From positions 1 through 57,037 of the IMG/VR virus record IMGVR_UViG_3300027801_000026: a stretch of 57,037 bases of DNA; one strand, 5' to 3'. The notes under the pieces are model-generated. The model worked only from the letters and a program-made list of their open reading frames with translations. It was not told the DNA's origin and did no database searches. Positions 29,501-37,087 of the stretch are shown here, piece after piece. The position numbers were made by a program, and so were the translations under genes. The stretch's first letter is position 1; each line of letters starts with the position of its first letter. This DNA comes from a virus.

Positions 29501-31237
29501 TATATCAGTTCCTCCTAATACTTGAACCGAACTTGAAATCAATCCACCTGGAATTGATGTTATATCTGTATAATCAACCGAACCACTTGATGTTAAATAA
29601 GATGAAGTTGTTGATGAAATTGCATCTACTTCAGTTTGAATTGAAGATGTAAATGTGTTTAATGATGTATTATCACTATGAGATAGTGAATCAATTCTTG
29701 AATCAATTGATGATGATAGTGATGTTACACTAACATCAGTTGCATATGTTGCATCTAATGAACCTGTAAAGGATTCTAATGAATCAATTCGTTGATCTTG
29801 AGAACCACTATCAGTTTCTAATTGAGTTATTCTTAAATCAGTTGAAGCTGTATATGTATTTAATTCTGTAATTGGATGAGAACCACTAAGTAATCCTTTA
29901 CCACCAGTTAGAACATCGTAATCTACTTGAGATGAACCACTAATTGTTCCGGCTGGAGCCTGAGTTAAATAAGAGGATGTTGTTGCAGAAATTGCATCAA
30001 CTTCTGTTTGTATTGAACTTGTGAAAGTGTTTAGATTGGCTACATCCGAATGAGATGAAGAAATAAATCCTAAATCAGTTATTTGTTTAGAGCCACTTAT
30101 AGTTCCTGATGGTAATTCCGAACCTGTTGGGATAGTTACAGTATTACCACTTGTTATTGTTAATTGATCTCCACTTACAGAAAGTGTTTGAGAATCGGTT
30201 TCACTTGTTAAATAAGATGATGTTGATGCAGATAATGCATCTACTTCAGTTTGTATAGATGAAGTGAATGTATTTATCGATGTAGTTGAATCTGATGAGG
30301 AAATGAATCCTAAACCAGTAATTTGTTCTGAACCACTTACTGTTCCACCATCAATTGATGTTAAGTAAGAAGAAGTTGCTGATGAGATTCCATCAACTCT
30401 TGTTTCTATTGAAGAGGTGAATGTATTTAGTGAACCTACATCTGAATGTGAACCGCTTAATATTCCTGTTCCACCTAATATTTGAACTGAACTTGAAATT
30501 ATTCCACTTGGAAGTTGTTCCGAACCACTTATTGTACCAGCTGGAGTTTGGGTTAAATAAGAGGATGTTGTTGATGAAATTGCATCTACTTCAGTTTGAA
30601 TTGAAGAAGTGAATGTGTTAAGATGTGTTATATCTCCACCTCCACCACCAGAACCACTTAATGCATATCTTAAATCATAAGATGAAGTTAATTGAGAACT
30701 TCCACTAATTAATGAAGGTACATTTGTAAGATTTGAATAATCTATTGAACCTGTAAGTGAAGTTGCTTCTAAAGAACCTGTTATTTTAAAATCAGAAGAT
30801 ACATAATACCATGCAGAACCGGTTGACCATATAGATGAACCTCCTCCTCCTCCACCACCAAGTGAAGATAAATCAACAGAGTTTCCTTCTGAAATAGTTA
30901 ATACTTTAGATACCGAGTTAAAAGAAACTATTTGGTCATCAGTATCAACTGTACTAAGTGATGTTGCAATAGATGAACTGAATGCAGTAAAACCATCTGT
31001 CTGAGTTATATCAACTTGAGATGAACCACTAAAAAGAGTTGGTAAGTTTGTAAGGTTACTATATGATATTCCAATTAAAGATGAACCATCTCCTTGAAAT
31101 GAACCAGTAAATGAACCAGAAACACTTGAAGCTAAAGAAAAATCTACTGCTCCAGCACCCTCTACGGTAAAATCACCTTGGATTACCGAAGCGGTTACTA
31201 CACCCTGTATCTGTTTACTCGAAATTAACGTTGCCAT
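26552..31237 (-). CDS. Very long fibre with four cadherin-like repeats
   Basis: 1561 aa. Residues about 1-630 are a shaft of NTFTSSIQTEVDxISxxTSSYL repeats and Gly-rich hinges (GGGGGGSS). From about residue 635 four ~210-residue units follow, starting near 635, 847, 1062 and 1272. Each opens with a NxxPxxxF strand and a VSDTESDxPF motif, and the first three contain YIIES, YSPxYGSQVV and GDTISSxITFTDQYGN. These resemble cadherin-like Ig-fold domains, which often bind carbohydrate or calcium. The last ~240 residues (VYGTIYVYYSNYGSDAGF to LAVSGSLGAF) form a distinct tip domain, a good candidate for receptor binding. No S74 chaperone. Confidence 0.75.
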   Translation of the reverse strand: MATLISSKQIQGVVTASVIQGDFTVEGAGAVDFSLASSVSGSFTGSFQGDGSSLIGISYSNLTNLPTLFSGSSQVDITQTDGFTAFSSSIATSLSTVDTDDQIVSFNSVSKVLTISEGNSVDLSSLGGGGGGGSSIWSTGSAWYYVSSDFKITGSLEATSLTGSIDYSNLTNVPSLISGSSQLTSSYDLRYALSGSGGGGGDITHLNTFTSSIQTEVDAISSTTSSYLTQTPAGTISGSEQLPSGIISSSVQILGGTGILSGSHSDVGSLNTFTSSIETRVDGISSATSSYLTSIDGGTVSGSEQITGLGFISSSDSTTSINTFTSSIQTEVDALSASTSSYLTSETDSQTLSVSGDQLTITSGNTVTIPTGSELPSGTISGSKQITDLGFISSSHSDVANLNTFTSSIQTEVDAISATTSSYLTQAPAGTISGSSQVDYDVLTGGKGLLSGSHPITELNTYTASTDLRITQLETDSGSQDQRIDSLESFTGSLDATYATDVSVTSLSSSIDSRIDSLSHSDNTSLNTFTSSIQTEVDAISSTTSSYLTSSGSVDYTDITSIPGGLISSSVQVLGGTDILSGSHPIGNLNIFTSSIQTEVDGISASTSSYLTQTPVGTISGSSQLTSSYDSRYVINQAPTATFTNNTGNFNSNLSTNGKTMVSMSVSDSESNSPFSASLGGSNGSSFDLVYSNAASSSIGIHAGSNLSAGTYTYDVSVFDTFDKSTVYSSRTITVAQADDGTLGGDTTSYIIESANINDSIRDASGFGAGNTSQLSVSYSPDYGSQVVSTYSSLNPAILVDNSGNLTIGRNLKGSGTGSGDTISSNITFTDQYNNSDTTSVTINVFANHHPSASFSDITGDMNTNEATASVDLVNVTITDTEGDTPYSASLSGTDASSFQLQYNNSNSSSVDIQSSGDLLSNEYSYTFNTFDNFGKSNSYDRSLIISQSDTGTLSTNGTFYIIESATSGNTIRLNSDGRTGTQGDLSVSYSPNYGSQVVQEFTSSNALIAVNSSGNLTVGSNISGSSETSGDTINSNITFSDQYGNVGSGSISVNVTTNNAPDIVFSNSSILNTNQATGSSGTLVTLTFSDTESDSIDYDNVSFTDSSGQLTLTQSSNTWLLTTNSQLSASSYTFSASVDDIHSFRTNTEGHTISIAQSDTGSLTGDTTMYIIESTGSGAPFRDATGYENGNLAQIGVTYSPNYGSQTVQTFSSQNPAIAVDNSGNLTLGVTISGSVTQSGDTISSIITYTDQYGNVGNQSITSTVFGNASPAASFTATSNYETDNSTSGSDAGALTVSDTESDNPFVVTLAGTDGSKFDVSGTSSPFEIQPTGSLAAGTYSINITVTDSYSESITLSNQTMTVTTSAVYGTIYVYYSNYGSDAGFSSNYNGLMGADTLNSDVPPQVTAYTENTSSPYYKFKAGDIGSTSISLAGGKNATLAATISGSNLNTAISASAAAMSWASGVQSLILFPSGSDMGGIPSSMIDGFGGSTTGQYVLVEYADGTSAPLGATDSMLHSIILDSAKDGFAEWFVLGAKAQNSASTMRLKVLAVSGSLGAF

Positions 31238-31238
31238 A

Positions 31239-31607
31239 CTATCTACTTACTATTTTACCTTTAACCAAGAAATCAGTACTAACGATAGAGCCAGGACTCA
31301 TTGTAATGGATTGGTTTGTTTCTAATATTATATTTGTTCCGTTATCTGTAACCGAATATGTTTCTGCAGATTTTTTTACTCCCTGTAAATACAAATCAAT
31401 GTAGTCTGCTAAATTATCCACTTTCATGTCTTCAAATACAAACTTTTTATTAGAAAAAGTAAGTGTAAATAGAACACCATCTAATGAAATAGAATCTGGT
31501 ATATGAGTAAAAATGGTTGTATCATTAATTACTTCTTGAACCAACGCCTTAAATCTAGCTCTATCATTAAAAGGAGTTATAATATTTGGTTTTTGTTTTG
31601 TGCTCAT
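31239..31607 (-). CDS. Small virion-type protein, 122 aa
   Basis: Starts MSTKQKPNIITPFNDRARFK and is beta-rich, with LADYIDLYLQGVKKSAETYSV, then NIILETNQSITMSPGSIVSTDFLVKGKIVS. The C-terminal half resembles short strand modules seen in fibre proteins. The family is not recognised. It lies 1 nt upstream of the 1561-aa fibre gene and overlaps the end of the 109-aa gene by one base, so it is in the same operon as the neck and tail-completion genes. It may join fibre to tail or neck. This is inference from position. Confidence 0.65.
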   Translation of the reverse strand: MSTKQKPNIITPFNDRARFKALVQEVINDTTIFTHIPDSISLDGVLFTLTFSNKKFVFEDMKVDNLADYIDLYLQGVKKSAETYSVTDNGTNIILETNQSITMSPGSIVSTDFLVKGKIVSR

Positions 31608-31936
31608 TAGTATACCTGTATATCCCCTTCTATTTTGATTACATCGCTTATAGCTAACAAATAATCGAAATTTGCCTTTTTAAATTTTATCAAAATATCC
31701 CTTCCACTTGTTGAGAATAGATAATCTTGTTCTAAAACATATTGTCCGTTTATAAATATATCAAATCGTGCGTGTTCGGGTCTAAAAACGCGTAAATTTA
31801 ATTCTAAATCTTTTAATTTTGCATTTTCAAGTTTCCATATCCAATATAAGTTATGAGACATGTTTTGAACAACCAGTTGATATTCATCTGGTTCGTGAAC
31901 TTGTTGTAAAATAGTTTGTAAATCTTTTAGTGCCAT
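31607..31936 (-). CDS. Small beta-domain protein, paralogous to the gp15-like C-terminus
   Basis: 109 aa. Residues about 55-109 (RFDIFINGQYVLEQDYLFS, FKKANFDYLLAISDVIKIEGDI) follow the same order of motifs as the C-terminal ~95 residues of the upstream 386-aa protein (WFRVYVNGVYVAHQKYNYE, LGYIVSSSDEIGITGKFIEL). This suggests a shared beta domain. The N-terminal half has a helical LKDLQTILQQVHEPDEYQLV and a YWIWKLENAKLKDLELNLRVF segment. No known family was recognised. It lies 4 nt after the gp15-like gene. Likely a tail-completion or connector protein. Confidence 0.65.
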   Translation of the reverse strand: MALKDLQTILQQVHEPDEYQLVVQNMSHNLYWIWKLENAKLKDLELNLRVFRPEHARFDIFINGQYVLEQDYLFSTSGRDILIKFKKANFDYLLAISDVIKIEGDIQVY

Positions 31937-31940
31937 AATG

Positions 31941-33101
31941 TTATAATTCTATAAATTTACCTGTTATACCGATTTCATCTGAACTTGATACAATATAGCC
32001 CAATTCAGTTTGTGATGAAACTAAATCCGTTGGATATGTACCACCTTCTGATAAAGAACCTGTATTGAAATTAAAAGTAATCTCTGTTCCTACTTCTTCA
32101 TAATTATATTTTTGATGTGCAACATATACACCATTTACATATACTCTAAACCAATCATCCGTATTAAATACTCCGTTTAATTCAGGTGGTAATTTAGGCA
32201 AATCAACAGATGTTAATTTTACACTATCATCATCTACAAAAGTAGCCTGTTTTGAACCACGAATAGACATAAAATCAATTATATCAGAATATTCGTTATA
32301 CATTTTCTTTTTAACTTCAGAATTTGTTCCATTTCCACCAGATAATCCAGTTAAATCAGTTTCTAATCCCCAAACTACCTTTTTTGGAGATAGGGATTTC
32401 TTATGAGTTGTTTCGTTGTTAAATTGTTCTGGTAATAGGTAAGCATTTACCATCATAGTAAATGTAGTTCTAACTATTCGCTGAGAACCCTCACCAACTT
32501 CGGTAGTATTATCAAATGAATCAATTTTTACTCTAAACTTAAATCCACTTTTATCACCCCAATATTCATCAGTAGCATATTGAAACGCCTCTACTATCTT
32601 ATTCATATGTTCTGTAAAATCAGTCCATACTAGTACTTCATATGAAATTGTAACATAATCTGGCATTACAACATCAAATATTTCAACTGGTCTTGCCGTA
32701 CCAGTCATTGCTGAAAACTTATCGTATTTATGTTTTTTAGAATATTTTGATATTGATGGATAAGATACATGACGATTCATAGTAGATGACATTCCTTCAT
32801 CTCGTTCAATTGAATTTCTCTTAAACATTATAAGAGGAATTTGTAATTGTCCGTTTTTATCTCTTAAGTACCCATTTTTTTGAATGGCCTTCCATCTTTC
32901 AGGATTACCATACATTACAGGTACTTTTATTTTTTCTCTAAATACTTCAATAGATGGTACAACAGTATCTATCATGTGTTCGGCTATGGCCAAATCAACA
33001 TCATATAAACGAACCCCTCTTCCTTTTTCTTGGATAGGTGCTTCTATTTTTAATTGCTCTCCTCTATTTATCGGAAGATTTTTTAGTGGGTCTACTGCCA
33101 T
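31941..33101 (-). CDS. Tail sheath completion protein (gp15-like)
   Basis: 386 aa, longer than T4 gp15 (272 aa). It follows gp13-like and gp14-like genes in the T4 order. The N-terminal ~245 residues include DLAIAEHMIDTVVPSIEVF, VPVMYGNPERWKAIQKNGYLRDKNG, PLIMFKRNSIERDEGM and a YEVLVWTDFTEHMNKIVEAFQY segment. I recognise this as the gp15-type pattern of marine T4-like phages. In T4, gp15 caps the tail and stabilises the sheath before head joining. The C-terminal ~95 residues appear to be an added beta domain, paralogous to the next gene product. The stop overlaps nothing. The start shares its base with the gp14-like stop (ATG at 33101). Confidence 0.6.
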   Translation of the reverse strand: MAVDPLKNLPINRGEQLKIEAPIQEKGRGVRLYDVDLAIAEHMIDTVVPSIEVFREKIKVPVMYGNPERWKAIQKNGYLRDKNGQLQIPLIMFKRNSIERDEGMSSTMNRHVSYPSISKYSKKHKYDKFSAMTGTARPVEIFDVVMPDYVTISYEVLVWTDFTEHMNKIVEAFQYATDEYWGDKSGFKFRVKIDSFDNTTEVGEGSQRIVRTTFTMMVNAYLLPEQFNNETTHKKSLSPKKVVWGLETDLTGLSGGNGTNSEVKKKMYNEYSDIIDFMSIRGSKQATFVDDDSVKLTSVDLPKLPPELNGVFNTDDWFRVYVNGVYVAHQKYNYEEVGTEITFNFNTGSLSEGGTYPTDLVSSQTELGYIVSSSDEIGITGKFIEL

Positions 33102-33661
33102 TATATTGTTCTTTCATCTATTTGTACTTGGCTTCTTCTTACCATAATTCCTGAAGCTATTAGTTGATTACTTGCATCTGCAAACGTATTAGTTTCTTTA
33201 TCATATATTTCAGGTTGTCCACCAATCCATTGTGGTTCTCTAACATTATCTAATTCATAGTATATTCCATCAAATAAAATAACATCACCAATTTCAGGAT
33301 ATCCAACTTCTACATTTTGTATGGCTTCTGTTGGTATGAGTGTACCATTTATATCTCTAACCTTTGGAACTGCATATGAAGTTTCTCGGATTCTCTGTAT
33401 ATTAAATCTAAATTCAACCATACCCTGTCTATCTGCACCAAAACCCTCATATACAATATTTATTGGTTCTCTATCTACAATACACATTAATGTAGAAGGT
33501 GCTCTCCATACCTTACCGAGAGATTCTCCGTATAAATTTGTTTTGGTTTCACCAACTGATACTTTAAATAAAACAATTGCTTGCTCTACTACATAATCAA
33601 CTACTTCTTCTGAAATAGTTTTTATGAAATCTAAATCCTTTGCATTGAAAAACTTTGGCAT
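33101..33661 (-). CDS. Neck protein (gp14-like)
   Basis: 186 aa, shorter than T4 gp14 (256 aa). It begins MPKFFNAKDLDFIKTISEEVVDYV and contains VSVGETKTNLYGESLGKVWRAP and a VEVGYPEIGDVILFDGIYYEL segment. That 'E-x-GD-x-I-x-F-D-x-I-Y-Y-E' pattern is what I associate with gp14 in cyanophage-type T4 relatives. In T4, gp13 and gp14 form the neck that closes the head and joins it to the tail. Order and tight spacing (4 nt after gp13, 1-nt overlap with gp15-like) support the call. No catalytic motif. Confidence 0.6.
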   Translation of the reverse strand: MPKFFNAKDLDFIKTISEEVVDYVVEQAIVLFKVSVGETKTNLYGESLGKVWRAPSTLMCIVDREPINIVYEGFGADRQGMVEFRFNIQRIRETSYAVPKVRDINGTLIPTEAIQNVEVGYPEIGDVILFDGIYYELDNVREPQWIGGQPEIYDKETNTFADASNQLIASGIMVRRSQVQIDERTI

Positions 33662-33665
33662 AATA

Positions 33666-34817
33666 TTATCCTACATAAATTGCTAATGGAACTTTATTCA
33701 TAACGGTCTGTTGTTGGTCGACCATTGCTGCTTCATTCTCCATTCGTTGTTTCTTACTTACTTCATTTAAGTTTTCTCTTAGTTGTTCTACTAAGTTATC
33801 CTTCTCTGTTTGTGCTTCGGCTCTTAAAGCCGCACCATCTAACGATACGTCTGAACCAGGAATTGGAACAGATGAATATTTTTCTCTAACTGCACCCAAT
33901 ATTTCCTTTGCCAAAGCAAGTGTATATTTTCTAATCCATTGTTTACCAACATCATTGATATTAAGGTATTTAGCAAAATTATATCCTATGTTTGAATAAT
34001 CAGATACTACATTTGGTAGAATAACAGTTGATGCTTCTCTAACCTCTTTCACAACTTGATATTCGAAATGATATAGATAGTCCTTTTCGGGTATTGGAAA
34101 AACTTGTAATTTATTATTTACTATATTAAATGTATGTGCTGATTTTCTAATCTGGTCATTGAATTCTATTTGTTGAATTCTTAATAAATCCTCGTAAATA
34201 GGCATCATAATAAATTGTGCTGCTGGTGAGAATGAACCGAATCCAAATTCATCAATTAAATTAAGAGTTCCTTGTCCACTTACCGAATAGGGGTCAAAGA
34301 ATCTTTGAATAGCAGGTGAGGCTTCGTGAAATACCTTAGTTACATCAATTCTTTCTCCACTTTCACTTACTGCACCCCATAAAGCTTGTAAATCATAGTC
34401 CTGTACTCCTTTTTTTGCATTAATAGAACCACTTTTTATATCAGCTCTACCACCTACATTTGCTTGGTTACCATATGATTCAGCAATAGTGATAATGTTT
34501 ATTAATTCAGAACCATTTACGGATTGATGTGTGTAATTCGATCCTGTTGGTTGTCCTTCAAGAGAACCAAGATTGTTTCGTATATTAAATTGATTTACTT
34601 GTGCAGAATACTCTGATACCGATTCTTCGAATACAGCAAAGAAGTTATCTGCTTGTAATTCAATATCTATGATTGGATACCCCAATCTTTTAGCACACCA
34701 TGATGCTACTTTAGGGGCATCAGTTTGAAAATTCGTATCCGAATCAAACGTTCCAAATGGTGTTGATGATCCTGATGTGAATGTTGATGAACCCGTCCAA
34801 ATTCTTGCTTGAGACAT
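33666..34817 (-). CDS. Neck protein (gp13-like)
   Basis: 383 aa, compared with 309 in T4. Near residue 35 there is KVASWCAKRLGYPIIDIELQ then FFAVFEESVSEY. This lines up with the T4 gp13 start, where a leucine-rich helix with RLGAPIINVELT leads into a helix. The C-terminal region WIRKYTLALAKEILGAVREKY, PIPGSDVSLDGAAL and a Glu-rich helix is the most conserved part in relatives I know. Role: head-tail joining. It is the first gene after the homing endonuclease and has its own promoter-like box, so it can be transcribed independently of the capsid gene. Confidence 0.7.
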   Translation of the reverse strand: MSQARIWTGSSTFTSGSSTPFGTFDSDTNFQTDAPKVASWCAKRLGYPIIDIELQADNFFAVFEESVSEYSAQVNQFNIRNNLGSLEGQPTGSNYTHQSVNGSELINIITIAESYGNQANVGGRADIKSGSINAKKGVQDYDLQALWGAVSESGERIDVTKVFHEASPAIQRFFDPYSVSGQGTLNLIDEFGFGSFSPAAQFIMMPIYEDLLRIQQIEFNDQIRKSAHTFNIVNNKLQVFPIPEKDYLYHFEYQVVKEVREASTVILPNVVSDYSNIGYNFAKYLNINDVGKQWIRKYTLALAKEILGAVREKYSSVPIPGSDVSLDGAALRAEAQTEKDNLVEQLRENLNEVSKKQRMENEAAMVDQQQTVMNKVPLAIYVG

Positions 34818-34848
34818 ATTTTTTTTCCTTATTATTCAGTTATACATC

Positions 34849-34857
34849 TATAAATAT
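34849..34857 (-). promoter_or_regulatory. Candidate late promoter box for the neck operon
   Basis: Exact ATATTTATA on the coding strand, 32 nt before the ATG at 34817, in the gap after the homing endonuclease gene. Confidence 0.55.
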
Positions 34858-34882
34858 TGGAAATTTAAATTAAAGGTGTTTA

Positions 34883-35302
34883 CTATAAAGACTGTTTAAA
34901 TAACTTCATCGCTTCATCTAATGTATCAACATATTCATTGTTTACTCTAAATTGATTTGAATCTGAATTATATATGATATGAATACAATCTTTAACAAGT
35001 AATCTGTTTTCGTTATTCTGTGTTGGGGTAACTACTCTTAGGTTTTCTAACTTATTGTTTTTTCTATCTCTATCAATGTGGTCTACATTCATTTTATTCG
35101 GTATCTCACCCTTCCATGCTTGTAATACTAATCTATGAATTAACTTAGTTGCTACAACTTTATCTTTCCTTAGATTTATTTGTACGTACCCTTTCTGATT
35201 ATATCTTGATTTAAGAATTCTATTTGTTTTCTTATTACGAACAGTTCCTTTGTTAGAAATCTCGTATCCATCATATAATGGGTGTGTTTTATATTGTTCC
35301 AT
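34883..35302 (-). CDS. Free-standing HNH homing endonuclease (NUMOD4 + HNH)
   Basis: 139 aa from the ATG at 35302 (MEQYKTHPLYDGYEISNKG). A longer frame back to 35335 would start inside a terminator hairpin, so I reject it. The N-terminal ~45 residues are a NUMOD4 DNA-binding motif (YDGYEISNKGTVRNKKTNR). The HNH core follows (KMNVDHIDRDRKNNKLENLR with catalytic-type His and the N-x2-N-L pattern), and then a short helical tail. Such genes sit between essential phage genes and cut unoccupied alleles, spreading themselves. It lies between major capsid and neck genes, after two terminators. Only a promoter-like ATACTTATA box directly abutting the start is seen, so expression may be leaderless or very low. 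Confidence 0.85.
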   Translation of the reverse strand: MEQYKTHPLYDGYEISNKGTVRNKKTNRILKSRYNQKGYVQINLRKDKVVATKLIHRLVLQAWKGEIPNKMNVDHIDRDRKNNKLENLRVVTPTQNNENRLLVKDCIHIIYNSDSNQFRVNNEYVDTLDEAMKLFKQSL

Positions 35303-35305
35303 GTA

Positions 35306-35314
35306 TATAAGTAT
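35306..35314 (-). promoter_or_regulatory. Promoter-like box abutting the HNH start codon
   Basis: Coding strand ATACTTATA, one base from the consensus, ends 3 nt before the HNH ATG (35302). If it is a -10-type element, the transcript would begin at or inside the first codons and be leaderless. Confidence 0.35.
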
Positions 35315-35320
35315 AGAAAA

Positions 35321-35349
35321 AAGGGGTATTAACATAAAGTGTACCCCTT
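35321..35349 (-). terminator. Second intrinsic terminator after the capsid gene
   Basis: Coding-strand stem AAGGGGTA / TACCCCTT (8 pairs, 13-nt loop) followed by six T. Confidence 0.8.
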
Positions 35350-35371
35350 AATCTAAATTATAGACAAAAAA

Positions 35372-35395
35372 AGAGGGATAAATTAATATCCCTCT
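35372..35395 (-). terminator. First intrinsic terminator after the capsid gene
   Basis: Coding-strand stem AGAGGGATA / TATCCCTCT (9 perfect pairs, 6-nt loop) followed by seven T, 66 nt past the capsid stop codon. Confidence 0.85.
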
Positions 35396-35461
35396 AATTT
35401 GTAAATACCTAAGTATTTTACTTCAAGTAAGTTTAAAACTTAATTAACTATAATCAATCGA

Positions 35462-37060
35462 TTATAAGTTAGCTAAATCCTTTACATATACTTTTCCGTA
35501 AAATTCTGGTCTAACCATCTTCTTAGCATATCTCGTCATAACGCCACGTCTTGGTGTGAAGTTAGTTGGGTCATATACTAGAGGAGTCATGATTAAAGGT
35601 ACATATGGTGCGTAAACAGCTCCAGTTTCAAGGAAATTACTTCCTTTGAATCCTAACAAGATTTCGTTTGAAGTCATGTAAGGGTTTTTGTAAACTGTGT
35701 ATCTGTTTGCGATAGAACCAATAGTAGTTACACCGGCTGCGAAAGATGTAGCATCTTTATCAGCTGAAACTGTAAATCCTGGGATTGATTCTAAAATAGT
35801 ACATACATCTGGAGAAGCAACAACGAAGTTAGCTCCACCTCTAAGTGTCAATTGGTGAATCTTGTTTGAAACTTTATTAAGTTTCGCACCAAGAGTCTGG
35901 AACCAAGAGTTCTTAGTATAAGCAGCTGAATTAGTTCCAGCAACCCATGCAGTGTTAGCTGAATCATATTCTTCACCTAAAGTTACAGACCAGTATTCAG
36001 TTGTTAAAGCATTAGCTTTTAACATATCAAGGATTTCTAAGTCAATCTCTAAAGAGATATATTCAGATAACATTGAAGTTAATTCTGCTTCTGCATCAAT
36101 TGAATGGTATGCGTTTAAATCCTGTGCTAACTCTGGAGTCCATACAGCCTTTAGTTTTCTAGTCTTAGCAACAATTGCTTCAGACTTTAATTCTAAATCT
36201 ACTTCTGGAATTCCGATATCAGCTGGTGTTCCTGGAGTGTTATCTTCAAAATCACCTCTGTTAGCTTCTACTGGAGCTTCAGAATATTTAACTGTTAAAT
36301 CATCAGCGAATAATAATCCTGCTGTTTTCGCGAAGAAAACTGCGTTAGTACTAGATATTTTAGAGTGTGCTGGGTAAAATCCATCAGCAACTGAAAAATC
36401 AGATGCAGATATGTGGAATGAACGTACAGCATCTAAATCAGGTCTTGTTAAACCAGAATAAGCAAAAGATACTTTTGCTAATGTTCCAGCTGCTACTGAA
36501 GCTGATAATGAACTATCATAGTTCACATCTGCCCATGAAGCTGATGCTATTGTTAAGTCCGCGTTTGCGATATCCGTTGAACCGTCATTTACTGAGTATC
36601 CAAATCTACCTTCACCGTATAAACCGTTTATAGCTGAATCAGTAGAACCTACGTCCGTACCAGTACCACCGAAAAGTGATTTTCCGCTAAATCCAGGGTT
36701 ACCCGCTTGAGCTGTACCATATTTAAAATCTAGATAAAAGATTAGTCCAGATGGTAAGTTCATTGGTTGTACACTAACGAATTCTTTAGAAGCAATCTCG
36801 CCAAAGATTCTTCTTACTAATGGAAGGGCAACGCCACTCCATTCTTCATTACCAGCAGAAGTACCTGTTGCGGTAGCTTCATCTAATAATTGTTTTGCTT
36901 GGTTCTCTAAAAGAACCGAAATTTGAGATTGCTCTCTGTCTGCTAAACCTTCAAGAAGTCCAGTTTGTTCCCATTTACCTTTAAGTTCTCTAGTCTCTGC
37001 TAGCATAACTTGCTGTGGGTTCTTTCCTTCCATTAATTTAGATAAATCAAAATTTGCCAT
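35462..37060 (-). CDS. 23: Major capsid protein (gp23-like)
   Basis: 532 aa, close to T4 gp23 (521). The N-terminal ~61 residues are a helical, charged delta-like region. The motif QLLDE-A (Glu61/Ala62) fits the T4 prohead protease rule, and the mature protein would start ATATGTSAGNEEWSG, close to where T4 gp23 is cut (after residue 65). Then ALPLVRRIFGEIASKEFVSVQPMN opens the HK97-fold part, and SIDAEAELTSMLSEYISLEID and the C-terminal RRGVMTRYAKKMVRPEFYGKV follow. It is preceded by scaffold (27 nt) and followed by two terminators, as expected for the most abundant virion protein. The first residues also contain KLME-G. Confidence 0.95.
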   Translation of the reverse strand: MANFDLSKLMEGKNPQQVMLAETRELKGKWEQTGLLEGLADREQSQISVLLENQAKQLLDEATATGTSAGNEEWSGVALPLVRRIFGEIASKEFVSVQPMNLPSGLIFYLDFKYGTAQAGNPGFSGKSLFGGTGTDVGSTDSAINGLYGEGRFGYSVNDGSTDIANADLTIASASWADVNYDSSLSASVAAGTLAKVSFAYSGLTRPDLDAVRSFHISASDFSVADGFYPAHSKISSTNAVFFAKTAGLLFADDLTVKYSEAPVEANRGDFEDNTPGTPADIGIPEVDLELKSEAIVAKTRKLKAVWTPELAQDLNAYHSIDAEAELTSMLSEYISLEIDLEILDMLKANALTTEYWSVTLGEEYDSANTAWVAGTNSAAYTKNSWFQTLGAKLNKVSNKIHQLTLRGGANFVVASPDVCTILESIPGFTVSADKDATSFAAGVTTIGSIANRYTVYKNPYMTSNEILLGFKGSNFLETGAVYAPYVPLIMTPLVYDPTNFTPRRGVMTRYAKKMVRPEFYGKVYVKDLANL

Positions 37061-37087
37061 TTTTATTTTCCTTTTTTTGGGTTAAAA

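Noticed and set aside
35303-35335. Extended N-terminus of the HNH gene starting at 35335
   Set aside because: It would lie inside the terminator hairpin and adds residues not belonging to the NUMOD4 motif. The ATG at 35302 is the natural start.
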